In this document: one piece after another, positions 47,114 to 58,329 of the stretch
Layout of the letters: the number at the start of each line of letters is the position of its first letter
Numbering within the stretch: the first letter of the stretch is position 1
Source: Anthostomella pinea
Lineage: Eukaryota; Ascomycota; Sordariomycetes; Xylariales; Xylariaceae
Assembly (NCBI GenBank): GCA_963556695.1
Contig: CAUWAG010000004.1
Span: 806,001-870,000 of the forward strand
DNA length: 64,000 nucleotides
Direction: 5' to 3'
Notes under the pieces: generated by a model
What the model was told of the DNA's origin: nothing
Databases searched by the model: none
The model's input: the letters and a program-made list of their open reading frames with translations, nothing else
Program-made: the position numbers and the translations under genes

Positions 47114-49885
47114 GAAGGACTGCAGTACAGTATATGGTTAACACGAGATACCCCGAGCAATCCTCTTTGGTCCTGATGCGTTCGATAATCCTCGGTCTGT
47201 AAAGCTGCCTACTCAGCCAGGGTGCCAGGGCTGTGCTTAGACTTTGGTGATCTTCAGAGTCTTAATTTTGTCGGTGAACTATTCACTCAGCCGCAATTCC
47301 TCTTCTTATCTGTTACCATGAGAGGATGAAGATGTGTGACTGGGGAACCTCTAGATATGGAGAGCAGCATACTGAGGCACGTCGCGTAGCGCGGCTGTGA
47401 GGGACTGATTGACATCTTCATCACCGGCAATGAGAGTTCAGTACTTAAGCAGTGAGCTTCTGCATGCGAGGGTCAACTGTTCAAAACCTACCATGTTCAA
47501 GCATCGATATTGAGCTCGACACGCGTCCTAGAGAGTCGCTTGCGCTTCACCGATGACTATTTTGGTGCTTGGCCTTGAGTATTGGTTTGAGGTTTCTTCC
47601 CAAGAGCACGTGCTTCTCAAATGGTCGTCATTCTTCTGGTGTGGTCATTGATAGGTGCTGTCAAGGAGTGGAGAGAGCGATATAGGCCTCACCTCCCGTA
47701 AGGAGGCATGATGATAAGCTATAGGTAAAGCAGGCCTGGGGTATGCCTGCTCACCCAAACTCTAAAGAGAGACGCATAATCCCAGCGGCTCTTTCGGGAC
47801 ACACCTCGTCGCTTGATCTGGAAATCTGTCAGGTACAATGCAGCCCTATTGACAGCTGTACTTGTAGGGAGCAAGCATTCTCGCGCGGCTCTTATACTTT
47901 CGGGTGTCGATTAACTTGGGGTCTAGAAACCGTATCACGACCGCGTCCCAGAGATTAGTTCTCCGGACGCCGTGGGGGGCTGTCTTACTGGGAGATGCTG
48001 TGAGCACGTGCGAGTCAACTGACAACGTAGGCGGCAAGCACGTAGTAGGGTTTGACGAATACGAAGAATGTTCACCTAGAAGAGCATCCGGATCTCTGGT
48101 GCGTTGCGAACATCGCCAGCCTCGTGGTCTGCTGGCTCGCTACTCATGGCCTATGTTGCACCGGCTGCTGGTATGTTTCTCAGCGTGTGACGTGATGGGC
48201 GTTGGCAGTTTCACACACATAACTTTGGGCAAACACACCTTCGTCCCAGCAACCCCGCAAACACATTGTCAGCAGCTCCAGCAGATTCTAGAATGTCAGA
48301 TATCGGGTCCCAAAGTGAATGTCTCCAGCAGGGTGAGATGGCTCGCTCATCCGATGAACCGACTGCCGAACCCTGTTTGTGCCTGCCAAGCCGTCAGTAA
48401 CCGGCATCTGCCATCTCATTCCATCTGGTGGACAGAGCGACAGGCTGGTCAAACTCCAAGTGAATACTTTCTCTGCTTGGCAAGCCGCAAACTGGGCAAA
48501 GCCCCTGGGCAGCATTTCGGTTTGCATAGCCACGGAAGTGGCTAATACGTGCATCAGGCAGCCGGACTTCCGAGAACCATGCGATCACCTGCATCTGAAG
48601 GGGGGACTTGCGGGAATTTGAGAGATGAAGAGGAGACGCAAAACTGATGCCTCCACCTGCCTCTGCTTGTCCGATGTCGAATCTTGGTAGGAGGGCGCCT
48701 ATGACGGCATCAGTGGAGCATCAGCTGAGGCGCAGGCCGCAGGTGACGCCACATCTGTGTTAGGGCTGCGTCACTTGTGGCCACCAGCCACAGCCCAAGC
48801 GTCTAGACGGCGCAAACCGAGCAGAAAGGGGAAAGAATAGCTGCCAATCCCCAGACGACCCCGCAGCCCCGCTAAGATTTACCGCGCATCACAGGGTGTC
48901 AGCGAGGCGGCTCGTTCACCCCCGCTACTACCATCGCCAAGCGTGATCCAGCTGTCCCAATCAGGCAATGACGGGAGACTGACAGCAGGGAAACTTGTGG
49001 TCTAGAAGCAGTAGCGCCATTTCAGGCTGATATCAGGGGCCCAAGTGTCTTGCAAGCTGTGAAGCCTTTGCCGTGGTTGCCACCAAATGTGCATCCCGCC
49101 CCGCGCCGCCTCCTGCCACAACCAAGGTTTAACGCCACTACAGTCAGATTACTACTGCTTCATTGGTGGGTTTGGGTCCCGTATGACGCCAGCCGCGTCA
49201 ACCCAGCCTTGGAAGGTTGGAAGAGCGGGTTGGATCTGGGGGTTGGCGTAGTCCACCGCGACTGGCTGGCAGTATCACAGGGAGGGTAGCCGCATTCCTG
49301 GAACCCGTGGACGCACCTTATTTGCATCTTCAGCTAGTGACAGACATGGACGGTGCCGGACTTGGGGCCACCCGTATGTTTGGCAGGCACGCTCAGCCGG
49401 GATGGAGTTACCAGGACAAGGCCTATGACGATGGATGAAGTAATAAGCACCTGCCCAGGTAAGGTACCGGAGCTTCTGGACGTACCTTTACCTCATGTAA
49501 TGTGTATAGGCAGGTACCTTTGTACACCAGGGCAGGTTCGAATTCATTGTTGTCGGGTCTTTGGGGAGTCAATCGCCCACCTGCACTGATCGAGATTCCC
49601 TGATGACGCAACTTGCCAACATTCAAGGTTGAAAGCGCGCAAACAGGAAACAACTGTACGTCACAGCAAGTAGGTATGTGCCTGCCTTAGGTCGGGTCTG
49701 CTAATCACCCTTCCTCAAGGATATAAGGAGCTGTCTTCTCTGCCCATCCTTCGACCTCACTTCTCCCCTCCATCTCATTACAACAACAAACACAACCACA
49801 ACTCTTTGATACCCCATCCACCACATCACTTCCTACAAACTGAACCAACCTATCCTACATTTACCCAACAGAACAACCATCCATC
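47114..49885. other. Intergenic region and promoter of the ADPRVDS repeat gene
   Basis: The 213-codon plus-strand frame at 47904-48545 has no recognisable motif and is not accepted. The 150 bases before 49886 are very rich in C and A (ctcccctccatctcattacaa type), with a tataagg box at about 49722, characteristic of strongly expressed fungal genes. Confidence 0.45.
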
Positions 49886-51093
49886 ATGTCGGGCATCATC
49901 AACAAGGTTAAGGACGCCGTCTCCGGCCACCACTCCTCCAACACCACCACCTCCACCTCCGGTGCTCCTGAGGGTACGCACGGTCCTCACGGCCGTGTTG
50001 GCAACGCCGCTGACCCGAGAATCGACTCTGACGCCGATCACCGTGCCGCCCCAGGTACGACTCACGGCACCACGGGACACACAGGTCCTACCGTTGGACA
50101 CAACACCCACACTGGTCCTACCACGGGCATTCACACCGGTCCAACCACTGGAACCAGCACACATACCGGCTCGACCAACCAGGGCCCTCACAACTCCAAT
50201 ATGCTTAACAAGGCTGACCCTCGTGTCGACTCCGACCGCAGCGGAAACACCATGGGCAACACCGCCGGCGACTACCGTGGAAGCGGCCCTGAGGGCGTTG
50301 CTGGCCCCCACAACTCACGTGCCCTGAACGCTGCGGATCCCCGTGTTGACAGCGACCGCGATGCGAGCCGCACTGTCGGCAACACCTACGGCAGTTCTGG
50401 CACAGCTGGCACCACCGGCGGCTACGGCAACTCTACTGGCATGGATGGCACTAGTGGTCTGACCGACTCGCATGGTACAACTGGAACTCACGTAACAACT
50501 GGTACCCACGGCTCCAGCGGTCTGCCCGGTACCCACGGAGCGACTGGCACCCACGGCACCAGCGGTTTGACCGGTTCGCACGGCACCCACGGCACCAGCG
50601 GTTTGACCGGTTCGAACGCAACAACCGGCACTCACGGTTCTAGCGGTTTAACTGGTAGCCATGGCGCTGCTGGCACATACGGCAGTGGTCCAGGACCCGC
50701 TTCCAGTAAGTCATAATTTACCTCACATTACTCTAGACGTGTGTACTGACCTTTCTCAGAAACCGCTGGCCCTCACAAGTCGGATGCCTTGAACAAGGCC
50801 GACCCTCGTGTCGATTCCAACATGGATGGAAGCAAGACCTACGGTGGTGACAAGACTTACACGTCGTAAGTATGTGAGCTACCCGGTGTGGACAATGATT
50901 CACCGTAACAAGCAGCTAATATTATGACAGTGGCCACAATGTTACCAAGGATCCTACCGATGCGGCGCAAGTTCCGCCTTCAGAAATGCGGAAGGTACAT
51001 GGGGATCCTGCCATCCAACACGGAGATCACGGACACGGCCGTGACCGCCGGAACAGCTTGGCTACGGCGCAAGAAACGCACCGAGGCATCTAG
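49886..51093 (+). CDS. Hydrophilic Gly/Thr/His-rich repeat protein with four ADPRxDS motifs
   Basis: Exons 49886-50705, 50760-50865 and 50931-51093 give 362 residues. The N-terminus MSGIINKVKDAVSGHH is amphipathic. The motif NxADPRVDSDxxxxx occurs at about residues 40, 108, 148 and 284, usually preceded by GPHNS or GPHKS and spaced by low-complexity Gly/Thr/His sequence. Residues 190-265 repeat THGSSGLTGSHG-type units of 12-15 residues. The C-terminus (VTKDPTDAAQVPPSEM, then an HGDHGHGRDRRNS block) is more ordered. There is no signal peptide, membrane segment or enzyme motif. Composition resembles LEA/hydrophilin stress proteins. I recall similar ADPRVDSD repeats in uncharacterised fungal proteins, but no function. 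The promoter has a TATA box and CT/CA-rich leader, suggesting high expression (inference). Confidence 0.88.
50340..50690 (+). repeat. Coding minisatellite of THGSSGLTGSHG-type units
   Basis: Within exon 1 of the ADPRVDS gene, 36-45 bp units encoding Thr-His-Gly-(Thr/Ser)-Ser-Gly-Leu-Thr-Gly recur four to five times, densest at 50500-50670. Alleles may differ in length. Confidence 0.75.
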
Positions 51094-51246
51094 CTCACAT
51101 GAAGATGGATTGATGCTAGGACAAGTCTGGCTCAACTGTACATTAGATTCCTACGAATGATGACTAAATCATGATATTCCATACTACTTTTTGGTTCCTC
51201 CTTCTCTGTGACCAAGCTTTTGTGCAAATGTTTGTGATATATGAGT

Positions 51247-52451
51247 TTATTTTGTGAAGACGCCCAGAATGTGTGGCAAAGTGTCATGCCACGCCGAACT
51301 CGCAGGCTGGTCAACATCAATCTTAGACCAGTGACCAGCTTCTCTCAGGGTCCTTTCCGTCGGTCTACAGAGCAGACAGCCTCCCAGGAAGTAAGGCCAA
51401 AAGATATTGATGAAGCCTAGGTGATTATCAGCCATCCATCCGTCCCATATATACCCGTTCGTCTCTGCGCACGGTGGCAGCATCAGGGTCGGTCGCACCC
51501 AGGCCCAGCAGAAAAAAGAAGAAGAAAAAAACTCACGTTGATACAACAGCATGTACCAGCTGTGCTCGGTCCGCACGTGCTCGTACACGTACCAGCGGCC
51601 GCCCTGCTTCAGGTACCCGTACAGCTCGCGGACGTTGCGCTCGGGCTCGGGGATGCTGCACAGGCACAGCACCGAGACGATGCAGTCGACGCTGCCCTTT
51701 TCGATGTGGCCGTCCCACTTCTTGTTCTTGGTGGTGTCGAGATCTTCGACTGCGGATTGGTGTAGGTGGTCAGTACGTGGCCTCGCTAGGAGGGAGCGTG
51801 CGTTCGTTGCGTTTTGCTATGGCATGTTTGAAAGGGGGATAAAAGGGGGAGATGGGGCATGGGGGATGGGGCATGGGTGAGGGATGGTGACTTACTCCCC
51901 ACAGGCACGATCTCGTACACGTCCTCGAGCCCCGCGTCGCGGACCGCTTGTCGTAGTTTGGGGTGCTGGTCCGCGCTGGGCTCGATGCCGTAGACGCGCG
52001 TGATCCTTTTTCTTCCAACACCATTACCACCAGCACCACCACTACCACCGCCTTCTGCTGCAGCAGGGAGGTACCGGTCATCCGAAAACACATCGACCCA
52101 AAGCCCGCTCCCAGCCCCAATCTCCATCACCACGCCCCCGATCCCGGGGCCCGTGGCGGCTCCCCCGTCCACGACGCGTCCGTTGTGCGTGCGGCCTTCT
52201 AGGAGAGGCACCACGAGCGCGCCGGCGTTGCGCCGGACGTTCGGCCCGAACCAGGACCAGAAGTTCGTGAACCATCGGGTGTGGAAGTAAGAGGGGGAGA
52301 AGAGCAGGAGGGTGAGGAGGCCCAGGAGGCCGCCGTGCTCGTGGTAGAGGGTCTGCAGGGTTGGAGGGATGAAGGAGGCGGAGAGGGATAGGAATCGCCA
52401 GGGGATGAGGAGGCCTTGGATGGTTGCCATGGTGCGGGCGGTGAAGGACAT
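51247..52451 (-). CDS. Class I SAM-dependent methyltransferase, METTL7-like, three exons
   Basis: Exons: 52451-51896, 51749-51537, 51464-51247, giving 328 residues. A hydrophobic stretch at about 40-55 suggests membrane anchoring. SAM-binding motif I is VVMEIGAGSGLW at 108-119, followed by the acidic strand end YGIEPS and then VDCIVSVLCLCSIPEPE (motifs II/III). LKQGGRWYVYEHV and a C-terminal FWPYFLGGCLLCRPTE block are shared with METTL7/thiol-methyltransferase-type proteins. The 146-base first intron is long for this window; the second (51465-51536) has a pyrimidine-rich tract. A Gly/Ala insertion at about 131-143 is probably a surface loop. Its 3' end lies 153 bases from the stop of the ADPRVDS gene, transcribed towards it. 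The substrate is unknown. Confidence 0.9.
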
Positions 52452-53327
52452 GATGGTGGTGGTGGGTGGATAGGGGATTGTGACTGGGTTGCGAGTGTGA
52501 ACTTGGTGGGAGAAAAAGGGGGCGGGGATCTTGGATCACGGATCACAGATCACGGAATGAGGGGTGTGGATGGGAGATAGGGGATGGGCTGGGGAGCGGG
52601 TATGTGGAGGAGTGGGCTGATGAGCGGAGGAGTGGGATAGGGGACCGGCTGGGTAGCGAGGTCAAAAGATCCTAGACAGCAGAATGATGTGTGCTGATGG
52701 TAGGGGATGCCGATGTCTATTATGGGGTAGAGCGAAGCTGTGAGGATGGTGAGTATTATGGTAAAAATATGTTGGAGGCAGAACTATCCACTATGTGCGT
52801 GCTTACGAAAAATGGTGAGAGAAGCTGATTCAAGTGCTGAGACGAGGCGATGTGGTTCAGGGGCAGCAGGTGAAGGAGGCGAGAGGGGCGAGGGAAGAGG
52901 GAAGAGAAGAGGGAATAATATTCTCAGCGGTGGGGGGGGCATCGGCTTATATACAGCTCCCAGATGGATCCCAGGGTCTTCTGCCTCCCTTCGGTTAGTC
53001 GGTGTGCGCAATGCTGAACGGCCAGCCGCGCTTGATATCTGCCACTGCTCGTGAGAGATGTGACGGCCAAATGATTGGCCCCTGGCTGCAACGATGTCGA
53101 CGCGGCACGGGTGTCTAGGCCCGCACGGTGTAGGTTGGCAAGACTCCACGTCTATATGTGTATATAGCGTTGTATCGCTCGCAAGCATTCGGGAGCTCAA
53201 CACAGTGCATATAGCCTTGGCCGTCTACCTTGCGAGCTTCCGGATTCAGAGGGCAAACTACCCCTGGCTCACACAAAGTCCTGTGCTTTGTAATTCGTGG
53301 TATTGTGTGCTCTATAATCTAATGTTA
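52452..53327. other. Promoter of the methyltransferase and 3' region of scj1
   Basis: No gene is supported. The half next to the methyltransferase is purine-rich on the plus strand (agaggcgagagggg and gggaagagaagaggg runs near 52880-52910). Confidence 0.5.
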
Positions 53328-54706
53328 TTACAGCTCATCCTTCTTCCCCTCGCCAGAACTTGCGGCTATGGGGACATCTGGTCTCCCGCTGTCCTTGTGC
53401 AGGTCGACACCGATCTTCCCCCTCCACTTCTGCCATACCGCCCAGAATTCTTTCTCCATGCCAGACTCCATCTGGTCTGGCAGTACGACAACGTACTCAA
53501 CATAGAGCTTGCCGAACTGGTGCTGGTGATACACAGAGTCGCCTTCTTCGTTCCAGATGGGCATGCCCTCGCCCTCGACGGTATCCACGTGGCCCGGCTG
53601 CACAATATGTCCGCGCTCGCGCCCTAGCCTTACGACGTGGCCGTCCAGATGTGTGAGGTTGCGGGTCCAGTCGCCCATCCAGGCCTCTCGGAGCGACAAG
53701 ACCTCTCTCCAGAAGAGATCGTTGTCTCTCCGCCGGAAGAATGTGCCATCGACGTGATCAGGGTTCTCCGACTCCATGTCGGGCTCCTTCTCGGCCAGCG
53801 TGACGACGAGGTCGCCGGCTATGTAGTCTGGGCTCGCGTCCGCCTCGTTCTCGTATACGAGCTTGGCGTCTCTCGCCACACCACGATCAATCTTGAGACT
53901 GACCGTAGTTGACTTGCGGATGACCCTATCGCCGTTGCAGACTGGGCACTTGTGCTTGATGGTCTTGCCGCGGCCACCGCAGGCGTTGCACTGTGTCTGG
54001 ACCTGCTGGAACATGCCAGGAGCCAACTGGTGCTTGACGATGCGCACACCATGGCCACCACAATGCTGGCAAGTGTCCACGACGCCGTCTGCAGAGCCCG
54101 ATCCCTCGCACTCTTCGCAGATCTGCTGTTTGTCCCACTGGAACTCGGTTTCCCGTCCGTTGTAGAAGTCGCGCAGGGCGATGCCGACCTTGATCTCGAT
54201 GTTGTGCCCGCGCGGCTGTCCGCGCTGGTAGTGGCCACCTCCACCAAAGAAGCGGCTGAACAGGTCGAAAGGATCGTGGTGTCCTCCCCCACCTCCCTGC
54301 TGGCGCTGTTTCAACCCCTCATGTCCATATTGGTCGTATATCTTTCGCGACTCGGAATCGATGAGGGCTTCGTAGGCCTCGGAAACCTCGACAAACTTCT
54401 CCTGGGCTGTGCTGTCGCCTCTACAACCTTGGGTCAGTACTCTGTAGGTAGCGTGCCGATCGATGAAGAGGCAGACTCACGGGTTCTTATCTGGGTGGAA
54501 CTTCTTGCTCAGTTGCCTGTAGGCTGACTTGATCTGCTTGTCGCTTGCCTGGCGATCTATCCCAAGGATCTGTGGGACGGAAACGTGTCAGGACTGGAAC
54601 ACCGAACCAACTTATCAAGTGGGATTACCTTGTAGAAATCTTCGGCGCAAAGTGCCAGTTGTGCGAAAACACAAAGCAGCAGGAAAACCGCCCCGTGAAA
54701 CAGCAT
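53328..54706 (-). CDS. scj1: ER-lumen DnaJ chaperone Scj1, ending in KDEL
   Basis: Exons: 54706-54629, 54569-54481, 54420-53328, giving 419 residues. A signal peptide (1-20, [20 protein letters not shown]) is followed by a J domain with HPD at 51-53, a Gly-rich linker ([20 protein letters not shown]) and four Cys-x2-Cys zinc units ([32 protein letters not shown]). Two client-binding beta domains follow, with VEGEGMPIW in the second. The protein ends KKDEL, an ER retention signal. Scj1 stimulates the Hsp70 Kar2/BiP in folding and ER-associated degradation. The fourth zinc unit ends Gly-Asp-Arg rather than Gly-x-Gly, as is common. It is divergent from prp2 across 629 bases. Confidence 0.97.
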
Positions 54707-55335
54707 ATTCGGCCGTGAAAGGCAGTGCAGCGCAGTGAAGTGCAGCAAGTCGTTTGGTGAAAGGTGAAAGGTGAAAGGTGATGTGGGAAAGGTAAGAGGT
54801 AGAAGCTAAGTTGAGTCCATCTACAAGTACAGAAATGACCGACGTGAAGAAGGTGTCCAATGAACGGGAACCTCACAAGAAACAAGGGGGATAGGCAGGC
54901 AGGCAGGACTACAGGCCAACGTGGTGTTCTAATAAATAAGAGAATATCTTAGTGCCCAATTCAATGCATCCATCTGGATCAATGTCAGCTTGCTTTAAAA
55001 TAACGGGAAGCCGACAGACAATAGACCCTGGAAGATACCAGCGTGTCAACGTGTCAAAACCGCGGTTGGCTGCCAGAGAGCTGGGCCGGTGATAAGATAA
55101 GCGCGATAGACGATAGACGATAGACGATAGACGATAAGCCCAGTAACCTCAATCGATACTACACAGAAAACAGACTAGCGCTCCATTGGCTACAACTTGC
55201 AGGCGCCTTTTTAAAGTGGATACTGTCTGGGACTGGTGATTCCAACCAACTTGGAGACTTGGAGACTTGGACATCTCATCTTGGACTGGCCGACTACCAA
55301 GTGTCCCGGTCTTTTGATCTACCGCCGATATAACC
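54707..55335. promoter_or_regulatory. Shared divergent promoter of scj1 and prp2
   Basis: 629 bases separate the two start codons. It contains a ggtgaaa tandem run (about 54757-54780), caggcaggcagg (54893) and the gatagac array described separately. I could not identify an unfolded-protein-response element with confidence. Confidence 0.55.
55105..55136. repeat. Heptanucleotide gatagac array with repeated GATA sites
   Basis: Four perfect gatagac units plus a final gata lie in the scj1/prp2 promoter. Each unit carries a GATA core. The preceding gataagataag at 55091-55100 adds two more, so seven GATA cores fall within 46 bases. Confidence 0.9.
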
Positions 55336-58329
55336 ATGAGCAAACGATATGCCTTCGTCCCCATGGACGAGGACGAGGTCGGCCCGCAGAAGGTAGAGAA
55401 GGAAAAGAAGTCGAAACACCGCCATCGATCGCGCCGTGATCGAAGTCGAAGTCGCAGTCGCTCGCCACGCAGAGAATCGCATAAGCCCAAGTCCAAGACC
55501 GTACGGAGGCAGGGTCAAGGGGACGATAATGATCGGTGGGGCGACGAGGAGCCAGAACCCGAGCGCTCAGCATCACCCGACGCGCGCCTAGAAGAGCCCG
55601 AATTCCGAGAATCAGCTTCGAAGCGAGTGAAGCTGAGCCACGACGACCGCGCCGAAGATGACGAGGGTGCCGAATCCGACACCGCTCGCGATAGAGCTGA
55701 GAGGGAAGCTTTCTCCAAACGATTGAAGGAACGCGACGAAGGGAAGTCGAAGAAGCCCGAGGGTAGTAAAGCCGAGAGGGAACGCCAACGGCTGGCCGAG
55801 GACCTGGCCTCAAGCCGTGCTGCCATGCCCGACCTCCGGGAGCGGTCGCGACAAGATTATTTGAAGAAACGAGAAGCAGAACGCCTCGCTCTGTTGCGCA
55901 AGCAGGTCGCCGAAGAGACATCAGAGCTGCGAAGCGGCGTGCGCCTGTCCGAGCGCGAAAAGGCCGAATTTGCCAAGAACCGAGAAGTCTTACGACTCGC
56001 CGAAGAGAGGTTGCGAATCGACGACCATCGAGATGGGTACTATATGCCAGAGGACTATATCACAGAGAAGGGGAAAATCGACAAAAAGAGGAAAGAAGAC
56101 GCCCTGTACAAGCGCTACGTCGAGAGAGACGAGTATGGCCAGGAGAAATTCGTCACCGAACACGAGGAATGGGAGAAAGAGCAGACACAAAAGGCGAAAT
56201 CCCAGATTAACCGGGCAGAAAGAGAAGATGAGGGAGAATATGCTCCGGTGCTGGACCCCGACCAGTACATCCAGTGGAATTTGGGATCAACATTAGCTGG
56301 CGAGGGAAAGCAATTGACCAAGGAACAGAGGTTTCTTGAGGCCCAGATTGAAGCTGCCGAGAAGGCTGCCTTGTCCATTCAGGAGACCCGCAAGAGTCTT
56401 CCCATCTTCAAATATCGGGACGAGTTCATTGCGGCTATCGAGCAGTATCAGATTCTTGTTCTCGTCGGTGAGACGGGGAGTGGTAAAACCACGCAACTAC
56501 CACAATATCTTCACGAAGCGGGTTATACGAAGGACGGTCGAAAGGTCGGCTGTACACAGCCACGGAGAGTTGCGGCCATGAGTGTTGCCGCTCGCGTGGC
56601 GGAAGAGATGGGTGTCAAGGTCGGTAACGAGGTTGGTTATTCCATCCGTTTCGAAGACTCTACCAGCGACAAAACAGTCCTGAAATACATGACAGACGGC
56701 ATGTTGTTGAGGGAGTTCATGACGGAGCCCGACCTTGATGGTTATTCGGCAATCATGATCGACGAGGCCCACGAACGGACGGTTCACACGGATATCCTGT
56801 TAGCGCTGGTAAAGGATCTAGCAAGAGAACGGCCCGACTTGAAGTTACTCATCTCTTCGGCAACGATGAATGCTGAGAAGTTCGCCAAATACTTTGATGA
56901 TGCGCCAATTTTCAACATTCCAGGACGACGCTACCCGGTTGATATTTACTATACCCCAGCGCCGGAAGCCAACTACCTGACGGCAGCCATCACTACCATT
57001 TTCCAGATACATACCTCGCAAGGAAAGGGAGATATCTTGGTCTTCTTGACGGGTCAAGATGAGATCGAAGCAGCGGAACTGCAGCTCACCGAGACGTCGA
57101 GGAAGCTTGGAAACCGCGTGAAGGAGCTGATCATCTGTCCGATTTACGCCAACCTTCCTTCAGAACTCCAGTCCAAGATCTTTGAGCCTACTCCAGAAGG
57201 GGCTCGCAAGCTTGTGCTCGCCACGAACATTGCCGAAACCAGTTTGACGATTGACGGTATCACGTATGTGATTGACCCCGGATATGTCAAGGAGAACGTC
57301 TTCAATCCAGCGACAGGCATGTCAAATCTTGTAGTCGTCCCTTGTTCCCGAGCTTCTGCGAACCAGCGCAGTGGACGCGCCGGACGTGTTGGACCTGGTA
57401 AGTGTTTCCGCCTCTACACCAGGTACGCCTACATGAACGAGATGGATGAATCGACCACACCAGAGATCCAACGAACAAATCTCAATGGCGTCGTCTTGCA
57501 ATTAAAGTCGCTAGGTATCAACCAACTTCTGGAGTTCGAATTCATGGATCCTCCACCCACCGAGTCACTCATTGGAGCCTTGAACCAGCTCTTCGCCCTT
57601 CAGGCTCTCAACCACAAGGGCGATCTTACAAAGGTGGGCAGGCAGATGGCCGAGTTTCCCACAGATCCCATGCTGGCCAAAGCCGTGCTCGCCGCAGACA
57701 AGTTCGGGTGCGTTGATGAAGTGCTTGCTATTGTCTCGATGCTTAGCGAAGCCTCTGCTCTGTTCTTCCGGCCGAAGGATAAGAAGATCCATGCCGATAG
57801 TGCTCGTGATCGTTTCACCGTCAAGGAGGGAGGTGACCATCTCTCTCTCCTCAACATATGGAATTCCTGGGTTGATAGTGACTTTTCCCCCGTTTGGTCG
57901 CGGGAGAACTTCCTGCAACAGCGGTCGCTGACCCGAGCCCGAGACGTCCGCGATCAGCTTGCCAAACTGTGCGAGCGCGTCGAGGTGGCGCCTTCGACCT
58001 GCGGCGCAGCCAACATCGAGCCGATCAAGAAAGCCCTGACGGCCGGCTTCTTCCCCAACGCCGCCCGGCTGACGAGGGGTGGCGACAGCTACCGGACGCT
58101 CAAGAACAACGCGACCGTCTACATCCACCCCAGCTCCGTGCTCATGAAGTCGGACCCGCCCGAGAAGACGGTCATCTACTTCGAGCTGGTGCTGACGACC
58201 AAGGAGTACATGCGGAGCTGCCTGCCCATCAAACCGCAGTGGTTGAATGAGGTGGCGCCGCACTTCCACAAGAAGAAGGATCTGGATCAGCTCGAGGAGA
58301 AGAAATTGCCCAAGAACACTGGTAGATAA
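55336..58329 (+). CDS. prp2: Pre-mRNA splicing DEAH-box RNA helicase Prp2/DHX16
   Basis: One exon of 997 residues. The enzyme remodels the activated spliceosome before the first transesterification, using ATP, in the nucleus. The N-terminus has an SR-like run (HRSRRDRSRSRSRSPRRE, about 28-48) and long charged helices to about residue 340, with the conserved EYAPVLDPDQYIQWN segment. Motif I GETGSGKT lies at 378-385, TQPRRVAA after it, DEAH at 476-479 and SAT at about 507. FLTGQDEIE, then TNIAETSLTIDG and QRSGRAGR near 676-683 complete the helicase core. Winged-helix, ratchet (HA2) and OB domains follow, ending in a Lys-rich tail. Length lies between budding-yeast Prp2 and fission-yeast Cdc28. 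The DHX16/Prp2 assignment over Prp22/Prp16/Prp43 rests on the N-terminal charged region and this EYAPVLDPDQ segment. Confidence 0.96.
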   Translation: MSKRYAFVPMDEDEVGPQKVEKEKKSKHRHRSRRDRSRSRSRSPRRESHKPKSKTVRRQGQGDDNDRWGDEEPEPERSASPDARLEEPEFRESASKRVKLSHDDRAEDDEGAESDTARDRAEREAFSKRLKERDEGKSKKPEGSKAERERQRLAEDLASSRAAMPDLRERSRQDYLKKREAERLALLRKQVAEETSELRSGVRLSEREKAEFAKNREVLRLAEERLRIDDHRDGYYMPEDYITEKGKIDKKRKEDALYKRYVERDEYGQEKFVTEHEEWEKEQTQKAKSQINRAEREDEGEYAPVLDPDQYIQWNLGSTLAGEGKQLTKEQRFLEAQIEAAEKAALSIQETRKSLPIFKYRDEFIAAIEQYQILVLVGETGSGKTTQLPQYLHEAGYTKDGRKVGCTQPRRVAAMSVAARVAEEMGVKVGNEVGYSIRFEDSTSDKTVLKYMTDGMLLREFMTEPDLDGYSAIMIDEAHERTVHTDILLALVKDLARERPDLKLLISSATMNAEKFAKYFDDAPIFNIPGRRYPVDIYYTPAPEANYLTAAITTIFQIHTSQGKGDILVFLTGQDEIEAAELQLTETSRKLGNRVKELIICPIYANLPSELQSKIFEPTPEGARKLVLATNIAETSLTIDGITYVIDPGYVKENVFNPATGMSNLVVVPCSRASANQRSGRAGRVGPGKCFRLYTRYAYMNEMDESTTPEIQRTNLNGVVLQLKSLGINQLLEFEFMDPPPTESLIGALNQLFALQALNHKGDLTKVGRQMAEFPTDPMLAKAVLAADKFGCVDEVLAIVSMLSEASALFFRPKDKKIHADSARDRFTVKEGGDHLSLLNIWNSWVDSDFSPVWSRENFLQQRSLTRARDVRDQLAKLCERVEVAPSTCGAANIEPIKKALTAGFFPNAARLTRGGDSYRTLKNNATVYIHPSSVLMKSDPPEKTVIYFELVLTTKEYMRSCLPIKPQWLNEVAPHFHKKKDLDQLEEKKLPKNTGR

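Noticed and set aside
47904..48545. 213-codon plus-strand open frame
   Set aside because: No motif, membrane segment or splice-consistent extension; the opposite strand is also open in part. Composition is that of a chance frame.
49850..50311. 153-codon frame antisense to the ADPRVDS gene
   Set aside because: It mirrors low-complexity repeats; the plus strand has introns and a conserved motif that explain the region.
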